Shown here piece after piece: positions 8,032 to 15,898 of a stretch of 64,000 bases of DNA. Origin of the DNA: Amycolatopsis bullii (GTDB lineage Bacteria > Actinomycetota > Actinomycetes > Mycobacteriales > Pseudonocardiaceae). A program made the position numbers and the translations under genes. The DNA lies in NCBI RefSeq assembly GCF_014654205.1, contig NZ_BNAW01000003.1:310001-374000 (forward strand), in the 5' to 3' direction. The notes beneath the pieces are model-generated. The model was not told where the DNA came from. It did not search any database and saw only the letters and a list, made by a program, of their open reading frames with translations. Each line of letters starts with the position of its first letter. Within the stretch, counting starts at the first letter, position 1.

Positions 8032-8592
8032 CTTGGTTGCCGAGAAGATCACCAGCTGCTTCGGCTCCACCTGCACGTCGACCTGCTCGAATCCGGCCTT
8101 CTCGAGTCGCGCCGGGAAGGTCGCCGGGTCGATGACGTTCATCGTGTCGCCGATGTGCAGCAGGCGGAACCTGAGGTTGAGCTGCCCGTCGCTGCCGCAG
8201 AACTTCCCGCCCGGCCGCAGCACCCGCGCCGCCTCGGCGAAGATCGCGTCCTGCAACGCCGTCGTCGGGACGTGGTGCAGCATGGTGAAGCACACCACGG
8301 CCGAGAAGCGGCCGCTCTCGAACGGCATCTCCGCGCCGCTGCCCTCGACCACGTCCGCGCGAGTGCCGAACTTCTCCCGCAGGAGCGCCGTCGAAGCCGG
8401 GTCGATCTCCAGGACCGTCAGCTTCGGGACCGCCTTGAGCAGGACCTTCGTGGTGGCGCCGAATCCGGGCCCGATCTCGAGCACGTCATCGCCGAGGTCG
8501 TGGCGGGCCAGCCAGGGTGTCAGGCGCTCTTCGACCGTCGCGGCCCACTTCTCCGAGCTGCAGATCCTGCGGTGGATGAGGTTCATCGGCAT
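8008..8592 (-). CDS. Class I SAM-dependent methyltransferase
   Basis: The protein has 194 aa. The start MPMNLIHRRICSS (ATG 8592) is chosen because TAGCGT ends 7 nt upstream and the similarity begins there. Motif I is VLEIGPGFGATT, motif II is LTVLEIDP, and a VCFTMLHHVP motif and a RVLRPGGKF post-motif follow: a complete Rossmann methyltransferase of the UbiE-like group. The substrate cannot be read from the sequence. The gene diverges from an AraC-type regulator 55 bp away, which may control it. Its last codons lie in the palindromic element. Confidence 0.83.
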   Translation of the reverse strand: MPMNLIHRRICSSEKWAATVEERLTPWLARHDLGDDVLEIGPGFGATTKVLLKAVPKLTVLEIDPASTALLREKFGTRADVVEGSGAEMPFESGRFSAVVCFTMLHHVPTTALQDAIFAEAARVLRPGGKFCGSDGQLNLRFRLLHIGDTMNVIDPATFPARLEKAGFEQVDVQVEPKQLVIFSATKLVSGKAG

Positions 8593-8599
8593 GCCGTCG

Positions 8600-8639
8600 A
8601 CGCTAGGGACGCGCGCGAGTGACCGGTAGCCGATACGCT
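8600..8639. promoter_or_regulatory. Two back-to-back leaderless promoters
   Basis: On the minus strand TAGCGT (8605-8600) lies 7 nt before the methyltransferase ATG. On the plus strand TACGCT (8634-8639) lies 8 nt before the AraC ATG. No ribosome-binding site is visible for either gene. The 55-bp gap is short enough for one bound regulator to affect both promoters. Confidence 0.45.
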
Positions 8640-8647
8640 GCCAACCG

Positions 8648-9382
8648 ATGTCGCCAACCGGCCAAGCCATGGTCCTCGGTGCGTTCGACCTGCCCGCGGG
8701 CACCTGGTTTCCCACGCACGAGCACCCGGCGCACCAGCTCGTGTGGTCGGCCCGTGGCGTGGTCGCGGTCAAGGCGGGCGACGCGGGCTGGGTCCTCCCG
8801 CCGACACGGGCCCTCTGGATGCCCGCCGGCGTCCGGCACCGGACCGGCGCGCTCGGGCGGGCCGCGCTGCGGGGCATCTACGCCGACCCCGCGCGCTCGC
8901 CGGTCTCCTGGCCGGAGCCGCGGATGGTCGTCGTGCGGCCGCTGCTGCGGGAACTGCTCGAGTACCTGACCGGCGACGGCGTCGCGCCCGGCGCCCGGCT
9001 GCGCGCCGAAGCCGTGGCCTTCGACCTGCTGGAACCCCTGGACGTGGTGCCGATCGTCGTGCCGTCACCCGAGGACCCGCGGGCCCGTGACGTCGAGCGG
9101 GCGGTGCTGGCGAACCCGGCGGACTCCCGCACCCTCGCCGAGTTCGGCCGGGACGTCGGCGCCGCGGAACGCACCCTGGCCCGGATCTTCGTCCGCGAGT
9201 GCCGGATGCCGTTCGGGACCTGGCGTACGCAGGCGCGGCTGCGTGCGGCGCTGCCGTTGCTGGCGCAGGGGACACCGCTGGAGACGGTGGCGTTCCGCGT
9301 CGGGTACAGCTCGGCGAGCGCGTTCGTGGCGGCGTTCCGGCGGGCCGTCGGCGTCACACCGGGGGCCTACTTCGCGGGCTGA
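8648..9382 (+). CDS. AraC-family transcriptional regulator with cupin domain
   Basis: The protein has 244 aa and starts at ATG 8648. Residues about 5-100 form a cupin-like sensor (PTHEHPAHQLVWSARG, then LPPTRALWMPAGVRHR). Residues about 150-244 hold the double helix-turn-helix, with the second recognition motif in TVAFRVGYSSASAFVAAFRR followed by GVTPGAYF. It probably senses a small molecule through the cupin pocket. Whether it acts on the divergent methyltransferase is inferred from position. The effector is unknown. Confidence 0.87.
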   Translation: MSPTGQAMVLGAFDLPAGTWFPTHEHPAHQLVWSARGVVAVKAGDAGWVLPPTRALWMPAGVRHRTGALGRAALRGIYADPARSPVSWPEPRMVVVRPLLRELLEYLTGDGVAPGARLRAEAVAFDLLEPLDVVPIVVPSPEDPRARDVERAVLANPADSRTLAEFGRDVGAAERTLARIFVRECRMPFGTWRTQARLRAALPLLAQGTPLETVAFRVGYSSASAFVAAFRRAVGVTPGAYFAG

Positions 9383-9383
9383 C

Positions 9384-10952
9384 CTACCGCCAGGAAGGCA
9401 GCCAGCGCTCGGCTTCCCACTGGCCGTTCGTGATCGCGATGCCGTTGAGGATCGGCCACAGCCAGGCGAAGTTCGCCACCACCAGCCCGACGTACAGCGA
9501 CACGACGAGCAGGCCGGTCCCGCGTCTCTCGAAGCCCCGCCGCGCGCTGCCCAGGATCTGGCCCAGGCACAGCGTCAGCCCGAGCACCAGGAACGCCGCC
9601 AGCGGGGTCGCGTAGAAGAAGTACATCTGGCGGTCGATGTTGGTGAACCAGAAGACGTACCCGCCCAGGTACCCGACCAGCACGGCCGCGTAGCGCCAGT
9701 CCGCGCGGAAGATCGAGCGCCACGCCGCCCAGCCGAGCACCGGGATCGCCAGCCACCACATCGCCGGCGTGCCGATCAGCATCGTCGCGCTGATGCAGCG
9801 GGCCTCGCCGCAGCCGGTGACCTCGCCGTTGTAGCTGTAGAGCATCGGGCGCAGGCCCATCGGCCACGTCCACGGCTTCGACTCCCACGGGTGCGGGTTG
9901 TCCTTGGGCGTGACCAGCGTTTCGTGGAAGTGCAGGACGTTCGCCGTGTAGTCGCCGAGCGAGCGCAGGGCCGGCGGCACCCACGACCAGAAGCCCGGCG
10001 CGATGTCCTTGATCTCGGTGTAGTGCCGGTCGGTGGCCGTTTCGCTGGCGAACCAGGCCCAGTACGCGGCGAAGTACATCAGGAACGGGATGACCAGGAT
10101 GGCCCACAGCGCGGGCAGCACGTCCCGGCGGATCGTGCCCAGCCAGGGCCGTTCGACGCCGGCCGCGCGCCGGGCCGCGACGTCGAACCCGACGCAGAGC
10201 AGCCCGAACGCGACGATGTAGTACAGCGCCGACCACTTGACGCCGAAGGTGAGCCCGATCATCAGCCCGGTCGCGAACCGCCACCAGCGGAACCCGAGCT
10301 TGGGGCCCCAGACGGACTCGTTGACCCAGCCTTCGCGGACCGCCGTCGCGAGCCGCTCGCGCACCTGGTCGCGGTCGACGAGCAGGCAGGCGAACGCCGC
10401 GAAGACGAACAGCGCGATGAAGATGTCGAGCATGCCCATCCGCGACTGCAGGTGCAGGACGCCGTCGCTGATCACCAGGATGCCGGCGATGCCGCCGAGC
10501 AGCGTGGAGCGCGTCAGGCGGCGGGCGACGCGGATGACCAGCAGCACCAGCAGGGTGCCTGCCAGCGCCGGCATGATCCGCCAGCCCCACCCGTTGTAGC
10601 CGAACAGCCATTCGCCGATCGCGATCAGCTGCTTCGCCAGCGGCGGGTGGACGACCAGCTCGTAGCCGTAGTTGTCCTCGTAGCCGCCGTTGCGCAGCAT
10701 CTGCCACGCCTGGGGCACGTAGTGCTTCTCGTCGAAGACCGGACTGCCCTTGTCGGTGGGCTCCCCGAGGTTCTGCAGGCGGACGATGCCGCCGATCAGC
10801 GTCAGCACCAGGGTGACGACCCAGCCGCGCAGCCGGTCGGTGGGCATGCCCCGGCCGAGCAGGGTCAGCTCGCGGTCGGTGGGCGGCCGGAGCGCCTCGA
10901 CCGGGTCCGGCCGGACGCTTTCGTCGTCGGGACGGGTCAGCACGGCGGTCAC
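9384..10952 (-). CDS. pmt: Polyprenyl-phosphate-mannose--protein mannosyltransferase (GT39, Pmt)
   Basis: The protein has 522 aa. GTG 10952 lies 6 nt after TAGGAT (leaderless). It is a multi-pass GT-C enzyme with about ten hydrophobic segments. The first extracytoplasmic loop carries the catalytic FDEKHYVPQAW motif, followed by VHPPLAKQ and SRMGMLDIF. It transfers mannose from polyprenyl-phosphate-mannose to Ser/Thr of secreted proteins during Sec export. The divergent neighbour rsmI gives the same pair as Rv1002c/Rv1003 in M. tuberculosis, supporting orthology. The length is normal. Confidence 0.93.
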   Translation of the reverse strand: MTAVLTRPDDESVRPDPVEALRPPTDRELTLLGRGMPTDRLRGWVVTLVLTLIGGIVRLQNLGEPTDKGSPVFDEKHYVPQAWQMLRNGGYEDNYGYELVVHPPLAKQLIAIGEWLFGYNGWGWRIMPALAGTLLVLLVIRVARRLTRSTLLGGIAGILVISDGVLHLQSRMGMLDIFIALFVFAAFACLLVDRDQVRERLATAVREGWVNESVWGPKLGFRWWRFATGLMIGLTFGVKWSALYYIVAFGLLCVGFDVAARRAAGVERPWLGTIRRDVLPALWAILVIPFLMYFAAYWAWFASETATDRHYTEIKDIAPGFWSWVPPALRSLGDYTANVLHFHETLVTPKDNPHPWESKPWTWPMGLRPMLYSYNGEVTGCGEARCISATMLIGTPAMWWLAIPVLGWAAWRSIFRADWRYAAVLVGYLGGYVFWFTNIDRQMYFFYATPLAAFLVLGLTLCLGQILGSARRGFERRGTGLLVVSLYVGLVVANFAWLWPILNGIAITNGQWEAERWLPSWR

Positions 10953-10958
10953 GGGGCG

Positions 10959-11013
10959 ATCCTACGGGCGAGGCAGGGCGTCCGTCGTCCGGATCCGCTG
11001 ATCAGCCTAGGCT
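10959..11013. promoter_or_regulatory. Divergent leaderless promoters of pmt and rsmI
   Basis: Minus strand: TAGGAT (10964-10959), 6 nt before the pmt GTG. Plus strand: TAGGCT (11008-11013), 6 nt before the rsmI GTG at 11020. Neither gene has a Shine-Dalgarno sequence. Confidence 0.6.
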
Positions 11014-11019
11014 GGCGTG

Positions 11020-11868
11020 GTGAACTCCCCGGTTCCTCCTGGCCGTCTGATCCTCGCCGCCACCCCGCTCGGCGACGTCCGCGACGCTTCCCCGCGCCTG
11101 GCATCGGCGCTGGCGGAAGCCGACGTCATCGCGGCCGAGGACACCCGGCGGCTGCGATCGCTGGCTTCCGCGCTGGAGGTGACCCCGCGCGGCCGGGTGG
11201 TGAGCTTCTACGAAGACGTCGAGGCGGCGCGCCTGCCCAAGCTGCTGGAAGCGCTGCACGCGGGCGAGTCGGTGGTCCTGGTGACGGACGCCGGCATGCC
11301 GAGCGTGTCCGACCCGGGCTTCCGCCTGGTCGCGGCGTGCGTGGCGGACGATCTGCCGGTGACGTGCCTGCCCGGCCCGTCCGCGGTGACGACGGCGCTC
11401 GCGTTGTCCGGTTTGCCGTGTGACCGGTTCTGCTTCGAGGGGTTCGCCCCGCGCAAGCCGGGCGAGCGGACGAAGTGGCTGACGGCGTTGCGCGACGAGC
11501 CCCGCACGGCGGTGTTCTTCGAGTCCCCGCACCGGCTGGCGTCCCTGCTGTCCGACGCGGTGGCGGTCCTGGGCCCCGGCCGGCAGGCCGCGGTGTGCCG
11601 CGAGCTGACCAAGACGTACGAAGAGGTGAAGCGGGGAACGCTCGCGGAGCTGGCCGCGTGGGCCTCGGAGGGTGTGCGCGGCGAGATCACGGTGGTGCTG
11701 TCCGGCGCCGCGCCGAAGGCGGTCTCGGTGGCGGACCTGGTGGACGAGGTCTCGGCCCGGGTGGCGGCCGGGGAGCGCCTGAAGTCGGCGGCGGCGGAGG
11801 TCGCCGAGGCGGCCGGGGTGTCCAAAAAGGAGCTGTACGACGCCGTGCTGGCCGCGCGGGTCAGGTGA
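11020..11868 (+). CDS. rsmI: 16S rRNA (cytidine1402-2'-O)-methyltransferase RsmI
   Basis: The protein has 282 aa. GTG 11020 is preferred over GTG 11017 because it places the TAGGCT box 6 nt upstream, the spacing seen elsewhere here. It is a tetrapyrrole-methylase-fold enzyme: LILAATPLGD, AAEDTRRL, VTDAGMPSVSDPG and LPGPSAVTTAL are the family motifs, with a C-terminal helical domain rich in Ala/Val/Glu. It 2'-O-methylates C1402 in the ribosomal P site. The 3' end overlaps the convergent TetR gene by 8 bp. Confidence 0.95.
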   Translation: MNSPVPPGRLILAATPLGDVRDASPRLASALAEADVIAAEDTRRLRSLASALEVTPRGRVVSFYEDVEAARLPKLLEALHAGESVVLVTDAGMPSVSDPGFRLVAACVADDLPVTCLPGPSAVTTALALSGLPCDRFCFEGFAPRKPGERTKWLTALRDEPRTAVFFESPHRLASLLSDAVAVLGPGRQAAVCRELTKTYEEVKRGTLAELAAWASEGVRGEITVVLSGAAPKAVSVADLVDEVSARVAAGERLKSAAAEVAEAAGVSKKELYDAVLAARVR

Positions 11869-12394
11869 GCAACGCGGTCACCGCCGCGTGCGCCTTCCCG
11901 GCGTCGGGCGCGTCCCCGGTGATCACGTCCGTGTACACGAACGACTCGCCGATCCGCACCAGCAGGTAGGCCAGGTCCGGCACCGGCACCGGCGGCACCA
12001 GCCGCCCGGCCGCCACCTCGTCCTTCAGCAGGGCGGCCAGCTTCTCCATGGTCCGCTGCTGGCAAACGCTGGCGCGGGTCGTCAGCAGCCGCAGCGCGCG
12101 CTCCGGCTCGCGGCGCAGGAAGTCGCGGAACGGCGGTGAGTCGTTCGCGAACCGGACATATCCGCTCACGAAGTCCGCCACCCCGGCCGCGCCGCGGCCG
12201 ACGCACGACGGCCACAGCCGGGCGATCGTGACCTCCGAAAGCGACCACAGGATCTCGCCGAGGAGCCGGTCGCGGCTGCCGATGCGGCGGTGCAGCGTCG
12301 CCCGGCTGATCGCCAGCTCCTGCGCCAGTTCGCCCATGTCCAGCCGGCGGCCGGACAGGAACCACTCACGGGCCACCTCGAACTCCTGAGACAT
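11861..12394 (-). CDS. TetR-type regulator, QsdR-like
   Basis: The protein has 177 aa. The ATG at 12394 begins MSQEFEVAREWFLSGRRLD, which leads into a helix-turn-helix (LAQELAISRATLHRRIGSRD). Direct entry into the HTH and a middle containing EVTIARLWPS fit the QsdR-like TetR group. It diverges from a quinone oxidoreductase gene, and an inverted repeat covering its own start codon is the probable operator, so it likely represses both genes. The effector is unknown. Confidence 0.83.
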   Translation of the reverse strand: MSQEFEVAREWFLSGRRLDMGELAQELAISRATLHRRIGSRDRLLGEILWSLSEVTIARLWPSCVGRGAAGVADFVSGYVRFANDSPPFRDFLRREPERALRLLTTRASVCQQRTMEKLAALLKDEVAAGRLVPPVPVPDLAYLLVRIGESFVYTDVITGDAPDAGKAHAAVTALLT

Positions 12395-12410
12395 ATGCCA
12401 GAATGTCTCA
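12387..12410. promoter_or_regulatory. Operator-like inverted repeat over the tetR start codon
   Basis: TGAGACAT, 8 nt, then ATGTCTCA: perfect 8-bp arms. The left arm contains the reverse complement of the regulator's ATG, so binding there would block initiation directly. The oxidoreductase start is 27 bp downstream. Confidence 0.6.
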
Positions 12411-12436
12411 CAACCATGACGGAGAGGGAACGCGAC

Positions 12437-13393
12437 ATGCGCGCAGTGCAGGTGACCGAGTTCGGCGGCCCCGAGGTGCTCACCCCCGTCGAGCTGCCCG
12501 ACCCGGTGGCCGGCCCCGGCGAGGTGCTCGTCGACGTCGAGCGCATCGGCGTCAACTACGCCGACACCCACCAGGCCGAGAACTCCTACCTGGCGCCGAG
12601 CAAGCTGCCGCTCGTGCCCGGTGGTGAGGTGGTCGGCCGCGCGAACGGCAAGCGGGTCGTCGCCCTGCTCAACGGCGGTGGCGGATACGCCGAGAAGGCC
12701 GTCGCGCCCCAGGCCACGACCTTCCCCGTCCCGGACGGCATCGACGACCTCACCGCGCTGTCCATGCTGGTCCAGGGCACCACCGCGTGGATCCTGCTCC
12801 GCAAGAACGCCCACCTCGAGCCGGGTGAATCGGTCGTCGTGCACGCCGCCGCCGGCGGGGTGGGGACGGTCGCCGTGCAGCTCGCCAAGGCGTGGGGCGC
12901 CGGCCGGGTCATCGCCACCGCCAGCAGCGACGAGAAGCGCGCGCTCGCCCTCGAGCTCGGTGCGGACGTCGCCATCGACTCCCGCGCCGGGGACATGACC
13001 GCCGCGCTGATCGAGGCGAACAACGGCCGCCGCGTCGACGTCGTGCTCGACATGGTCGGCGGGACGACAACCGACCAGAGCATCGCCGCGCTCGCGCCGT
13101 TCGGGCGGCTGGCCTTCTACGGCATGGCGGGCCGCGAGAACCCGAAGCCGGTCGAACTGCGCAATCTCCTCGGCCACAGCACCACGATCAGCGGCATGTG
13201 GCTGCCGCACGTCTTCCGGCTGCCGGGCAACGTCTTCGGCACCGCGCTCACCGAGCTGTTCAAGCTCGTCGAAGACGGCCGGCTCAAGGCGGTCCCGGGC
13301 GGCGAGTATGCGCTGTCGGACGCCCGCGGCGCGCACGAGGCCCTGCGTTCCCGCAAGACCGTCGGCAAGCTATTGCTCGACCCCAGCAAGTAG
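12437..13393 (+). CDS. NADPH:quinone oxidoreductase-like, zinc-independent MDR family
   Basis: The protein has 318 aa. ATG 12437 (MRAVQVTEFGGPEVL) follows GGAGAGGG. It is a medium-chain dehydrogenase/reductase of the quinone oxidoreductase branch: GroES-like N-domain with GVNYADTHQ, then the nucleotide-binding loop VVHAAAGGVGTVAVQLAKAW and ATASSDEKRALA. No zinc-ligand Cys residues are seen. It should carry out one- or two-electron reduction of quinones or enals with NADPH. It is controlled from the shared operator with the divergent TetR gene (inferred). The end overlaps pabB by 24 bp on the opposite strand. Confidence 0.88.
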   Translation: MRAVQVTEFGGPEVLTPVELPDPVAGPGEVLVDVERIGVNYADTHQAENSYLAPSKLPLVPGGEVVGRANGKRVVALLNGGGGYAEKAVAPQATTFPVPDGIDDLTALSMLVQGTTAWILLRKNAHLEPGESVVVHAAAGGVGTVAVQLAKAWGAGRVIATASSDEKRALALELGADVAIDSRAGDMTAALIEANNGRRVDVVLDMVGGTTTDQSIAALAPFGRLAFYGMAGRENPKPVELRNLLGHSTTISGMWLPHVFRLPGNVFGTALTELFKLVEDGRLKAVPGGEYALSDARGAHEALRSRKTVGKLLLDPSK

Positions 13394-14623
13394 GAGGTGC
13401 TCCAGGGGTGCCGCCTTGTGGAGGCACTCCTGCCACTCCGCCTCCGGGTCCGAATCCGCGGTGATGCCGCCGCCGACGCCCAGGGAGATCGTGCCGGAAG
13501 CGATCTCGAACGTCCGGATCGCCACGTTCAGCTCCAGCCCCGCCACCGGGGACACCAGGCCCATCGCGCCCGTGTACACCCCGCGGGCGCACGGTTCCAG
13601 TGACGCGATCAGGTCCAGCGCGCGGATCTTCGGCGCGCCCGTCACCGAACCCGGCGGGAACGTCGCCGCCAGCAGCGAAGCGTCGGACACCGAGGGGCGC
13701 AGCACCCCGGTCACCGTCGAATCGAGGTGCCACACCCCGGGTGCCGGGCGGACCTCCAGCAGCGACGGCACCGTCACCGAGCCCACCTCGCAGACCCGGC
13801 CGAGGTCGTTGCGCACCAGGTCGGTGATCATCACGTTCTCCGCGACGTCCTTTTCGGACTGCCGCAGCAACGCGGCGTTCCCGTCGTCGGCCGGCCCGCG
13901 CCGGGGGAGCGTCCCCTTGATCGGCGTCGACCGCACCGAACGTCCGTGGCGCGCGAGGAACAGCTCCGGCGAGAAGGACACCACCGACCCCCACGGGCCG
14001 GACAGGAAGGCCGCACGGCGGGGGGACAGCGCGCGGACGCCGGCCGCGAACAACGCGGTCGGCGAGCCGGTGAACGGGCCCGTGAACCGCGAGCAGATGT
14101 TGGCCTGGAACAGTTCGCCCGCTTCGATCGCGTGCACGCACGCCTTCACCGCGTCCCGGTGCTCCGACGGCAGCGGCCGCCGCAGCGGCCCCGCCGTCCA
14201 CGAACCGGCCGGAACCTCGGCGGCCAGCAGTGACTCCATTGTGGACACCGACGGGCCGCCGCCGTCCAAGGACTCCAGGTAACAGGTTCCCGAAGCGGAC
14301 CAGCGCAGCACGTGGTCCGCCCAGCCCCACGCGGACGCGGGCAGCGCGCCGGTCCGGCCCGACGGGTCCGCCGAGTCGTAGGCCAGGTAGCCGAACCAGC
14401 CCCCGCCGATCACGCCGGGCCCGGCGTCGGCCTCCGGCGGGAAGGGAGGCAGCGCGGACGGGGACACGGCCAGGGACGGCGCGATCACCGCCCGTGCGGA
14501 AAACCAGTCACCTGAAAGCATCGCCGGCGGCGGCAGGCCGCGCGCAGCGTTGTGGTGGGCCAGCGCCGAAAACGCGCGCGACGGCGTCAAGTCCGTCCGG
14601 AGTGGCTTGCTCGTCACGCGCAT
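13370..14623 (-). CDS. pabB: Aminodeoxychorismate synthase component I / anthranilate synthase I-like
   Basis: The protein has 417 aa; ATG 14623 begins MRVTSKPLRTDL. The chorismate-binding domain fills the C-terminal two thirds: AGELFQANICSRF, TPIKGTLPRRG, VAENVMITDLVRNDLG, PPGSVTGAPKIRALDLI and GAMGLVSP are all conserved. The product would be 4-amino-4-deoxychorismate for folate, using a glutaminase subunit encoded elsewhere. The mycobacterial order also has pabB between rsmI and metG, favouring this role over anthranilate synthase. A 19-bp gap from the GH25-like gene suggests co-transcription. Confidence 0.88.
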   Translation of the reverse strand: MRVTSKPLRTDLTPSRAFSALAHHNAARGLPPPAMLSGDWFSARAVIAPSLAVSPSALPPFPPEADAGPGVIGGGWFGYLAYDSADPSGRTGALPASAWGWADHVLRWSASGTCYLESLDGGGPSVSTMESLLAAEVPAGSWTAGPLRRPLPSEHRDAVKACVHAIEAGELFQANICSRFTGPFTGSPTALFAAGVRALSPRRAAFLSGPWGSVVSFSPELFLARHGRSVRSTPIKGTLPRRGPADDGNAALLRQSEKDVAENVMITDLVRNDLGRVCEVGSVTVPSLLEVRPAPGVWHLDSTVTGVLRPSVSDASLLAATFPPGSVTGAPKIRALDLIASLEPCARGVYTGAMGLVSPVAGLELNVAIRTFEIASGTISLGVGGGITADSDPEAEWQECLHKAAPLEHLLLAGVEQ

Positions 14624-14642
14624 GGCGACATACCACCACACG

Positions 14643-15257
14643 TCAGAGCAGCAAATCACCCAATGTGAACGGGTACACGACGGCGTTCTGCTCCACCGGT
14701 GCCGCGATGCCGGGCACGTCCGGGGCGTACGCGTGCTGGTGCACCCCGAGCCGTGAGTGGAACCAGCCCGCCCGCCCGGGGATGCCGTTGTGCCGGACCA
14801 GCCACAGCACGACCTCACTGTCGGCCCAGCGGTCCGGGTGCAGGCGGTGCTGCCAGCAGTCGTAGTCGGCGTAGACCAGCACCCGCTCGATGCGCGCCGC
14901 GTGCCGGACGTGCTTGATCCACGCCTTGACGAACCGGTCGTCGACGCTCGGCGCCGCGACCTCCAGCGCCGGGGCGAGCGACCCGGTGGCGAACGCGCCG
15001 AGCCGGCTCGCCGTCCGCACGAAGAACTCCGCCTGGTCGTGCACCGCGCCGGGCCGGGCGTAGTGGCGGCCGCCGGCGTGCAGCCCGGCTTCCTGGGCGC
15101 CGGCCAGGTTGCGCTCCGCGGCGGGGTTGCTCCAGTTGACGTTCTCGCTGATCGTCACCGACACGAACCGGGTCTGCGCGCTGCGCACGGCCTGCCAGTC
15201 GGACACGCGCTCGCGGTGCGACAGCGAGATGCCGAGCTCACTCTCCGGCTCTGTCAC
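14643..15257 (-). CDS. GH25-like protein without catalytic acids (pseudo-enzyme?)
   Basis: The protein has 204 aa. GTG 15257 lies after a G-rich Shine-Dalgarno and starts MTEPESELGISLSHRERV. The GH25 lysozyme pattern is visible (SDWQAVRSAQTRFVSVTISE, AAERNLAGAQEAGLHAGGRH, RVLVYADYDCWQHRL, QNAVVYPFTLGDLL). However, the first catalytic Asp (GIDVSH in lysozymes) is replaced, giving GISLSH, and the LDxE motif reads ALEVA. There is no signal peptide. It is probably a cytoplasmic binding or regulatory derivative rather than a muramidase. The fold is inferred from pattern only. Confidence 0.6.
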   Translation of the reverse strand: MTEPESELGISLSHRERVSDWQAVRSAQTRFVSVTISENVNWSNPAAERNLAGAQEAGLHAGGRHYARPGAVHDQAEFFVRTASRLGAFATGSLAPALEVAAPSVDDRFVKAWIKHVRHAARIERVLVYADYDCWQHRLHPDRWADSEVVLWLVRHNGIPGRAGWFHSRLGVHQHAYAPDVPGIAAPVEQNAVVYPFTLGDLLL

Positions 15258-15349
15258 GGTCCGCCCCCGGCACGTCGGTGGAGAGCACACCATACGTCGC
15301 CGGAGGCGGCCCCGCAGCGGCACGCGCCCGTGTTGATCAGGCCTTTTGG

Positions 15350-15898
15350 TCAGGCACTGTCCTTCTGGAAGGTCCGGGTGCCCCACCAGAGGGACAACGC
15401 CGCCGTCACCAGCACCACGACACTGCCCGTGAACAGGGCGTCCATCGTGAAGTCCCCGCTGAAGCCCGACCGCTCGACGTCGACGACGTGCCGGAACGGG
15501 TTGAGCCGCGAGACCGTGTAGAGCCAGTCCGGCGCCCGCCCCGCGGTGATCGGCAGCAGGATCCCGGAGAGCAGCAGCAGCGGGATGAGCACCGCGTTGA
15601 GCAAGGCGGGGAAGGTCTCTTCGCTCTTCAGCGTCAACGCCAGCGCGTAGGAGCACGACGCCAGCGACACCGCCAGCAGGAACACGATCACCAGGCTCAG
15701 CAGCACGCCGCCCACCGGGGCGTCGAGCGGGAACGCCAGCGCGGCCAGCACGATGATCAGCACGGCCTGCACCACCGCCTGCAGTGGGCTGGCCAGCACC
15801 TTGCCCAGCAGCAGCGCGACCCGGCTGACCGGCGTCACCCGGTTACGCACCGCCGTCAGCATCTCGTGGCGGAACATCAGCCAGGTGTCACGCAGCAT
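15350..15898 (-). CDS. ABC-2 type permease, internally shortened (DrrB-like)
   Basis: The protein has 182 aa; DrrB-type permeases are usually about 240-280. It begins MLRDTWLMFRHEM, the usual start, but after LTAVRN it jumps to RVTPVSRVALLLGKVL, a segment that normally follows the first two membrane helices. About 70-80 residues appear to have been lost in frame. The remaining part has about four hydrophobic segments and ends in the usual SLWWGTRTFQK. The start overlaps the ATPase gene by 11 bp. It may be non-functional or pair with another permease. The role in drug or lipid export is inferred. Confidence 0.75.
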   Translation of the reverse strand: MLRDTWLMFRHEMLTAVRNRVTPVSRVALLLGKVLASPLQAVVQAVLIIVLAALAFPLDAPVGGVLLSLVIVFLLAVSLASCSYALALTLKSEETFPALLNAVLIPLLLLSGILLPITAGRAPDWLYTVSRLNPFRHVVDVERSGFSGDFTMDALFTGSVVVLVTAALSLWWGTRTFQKDSA

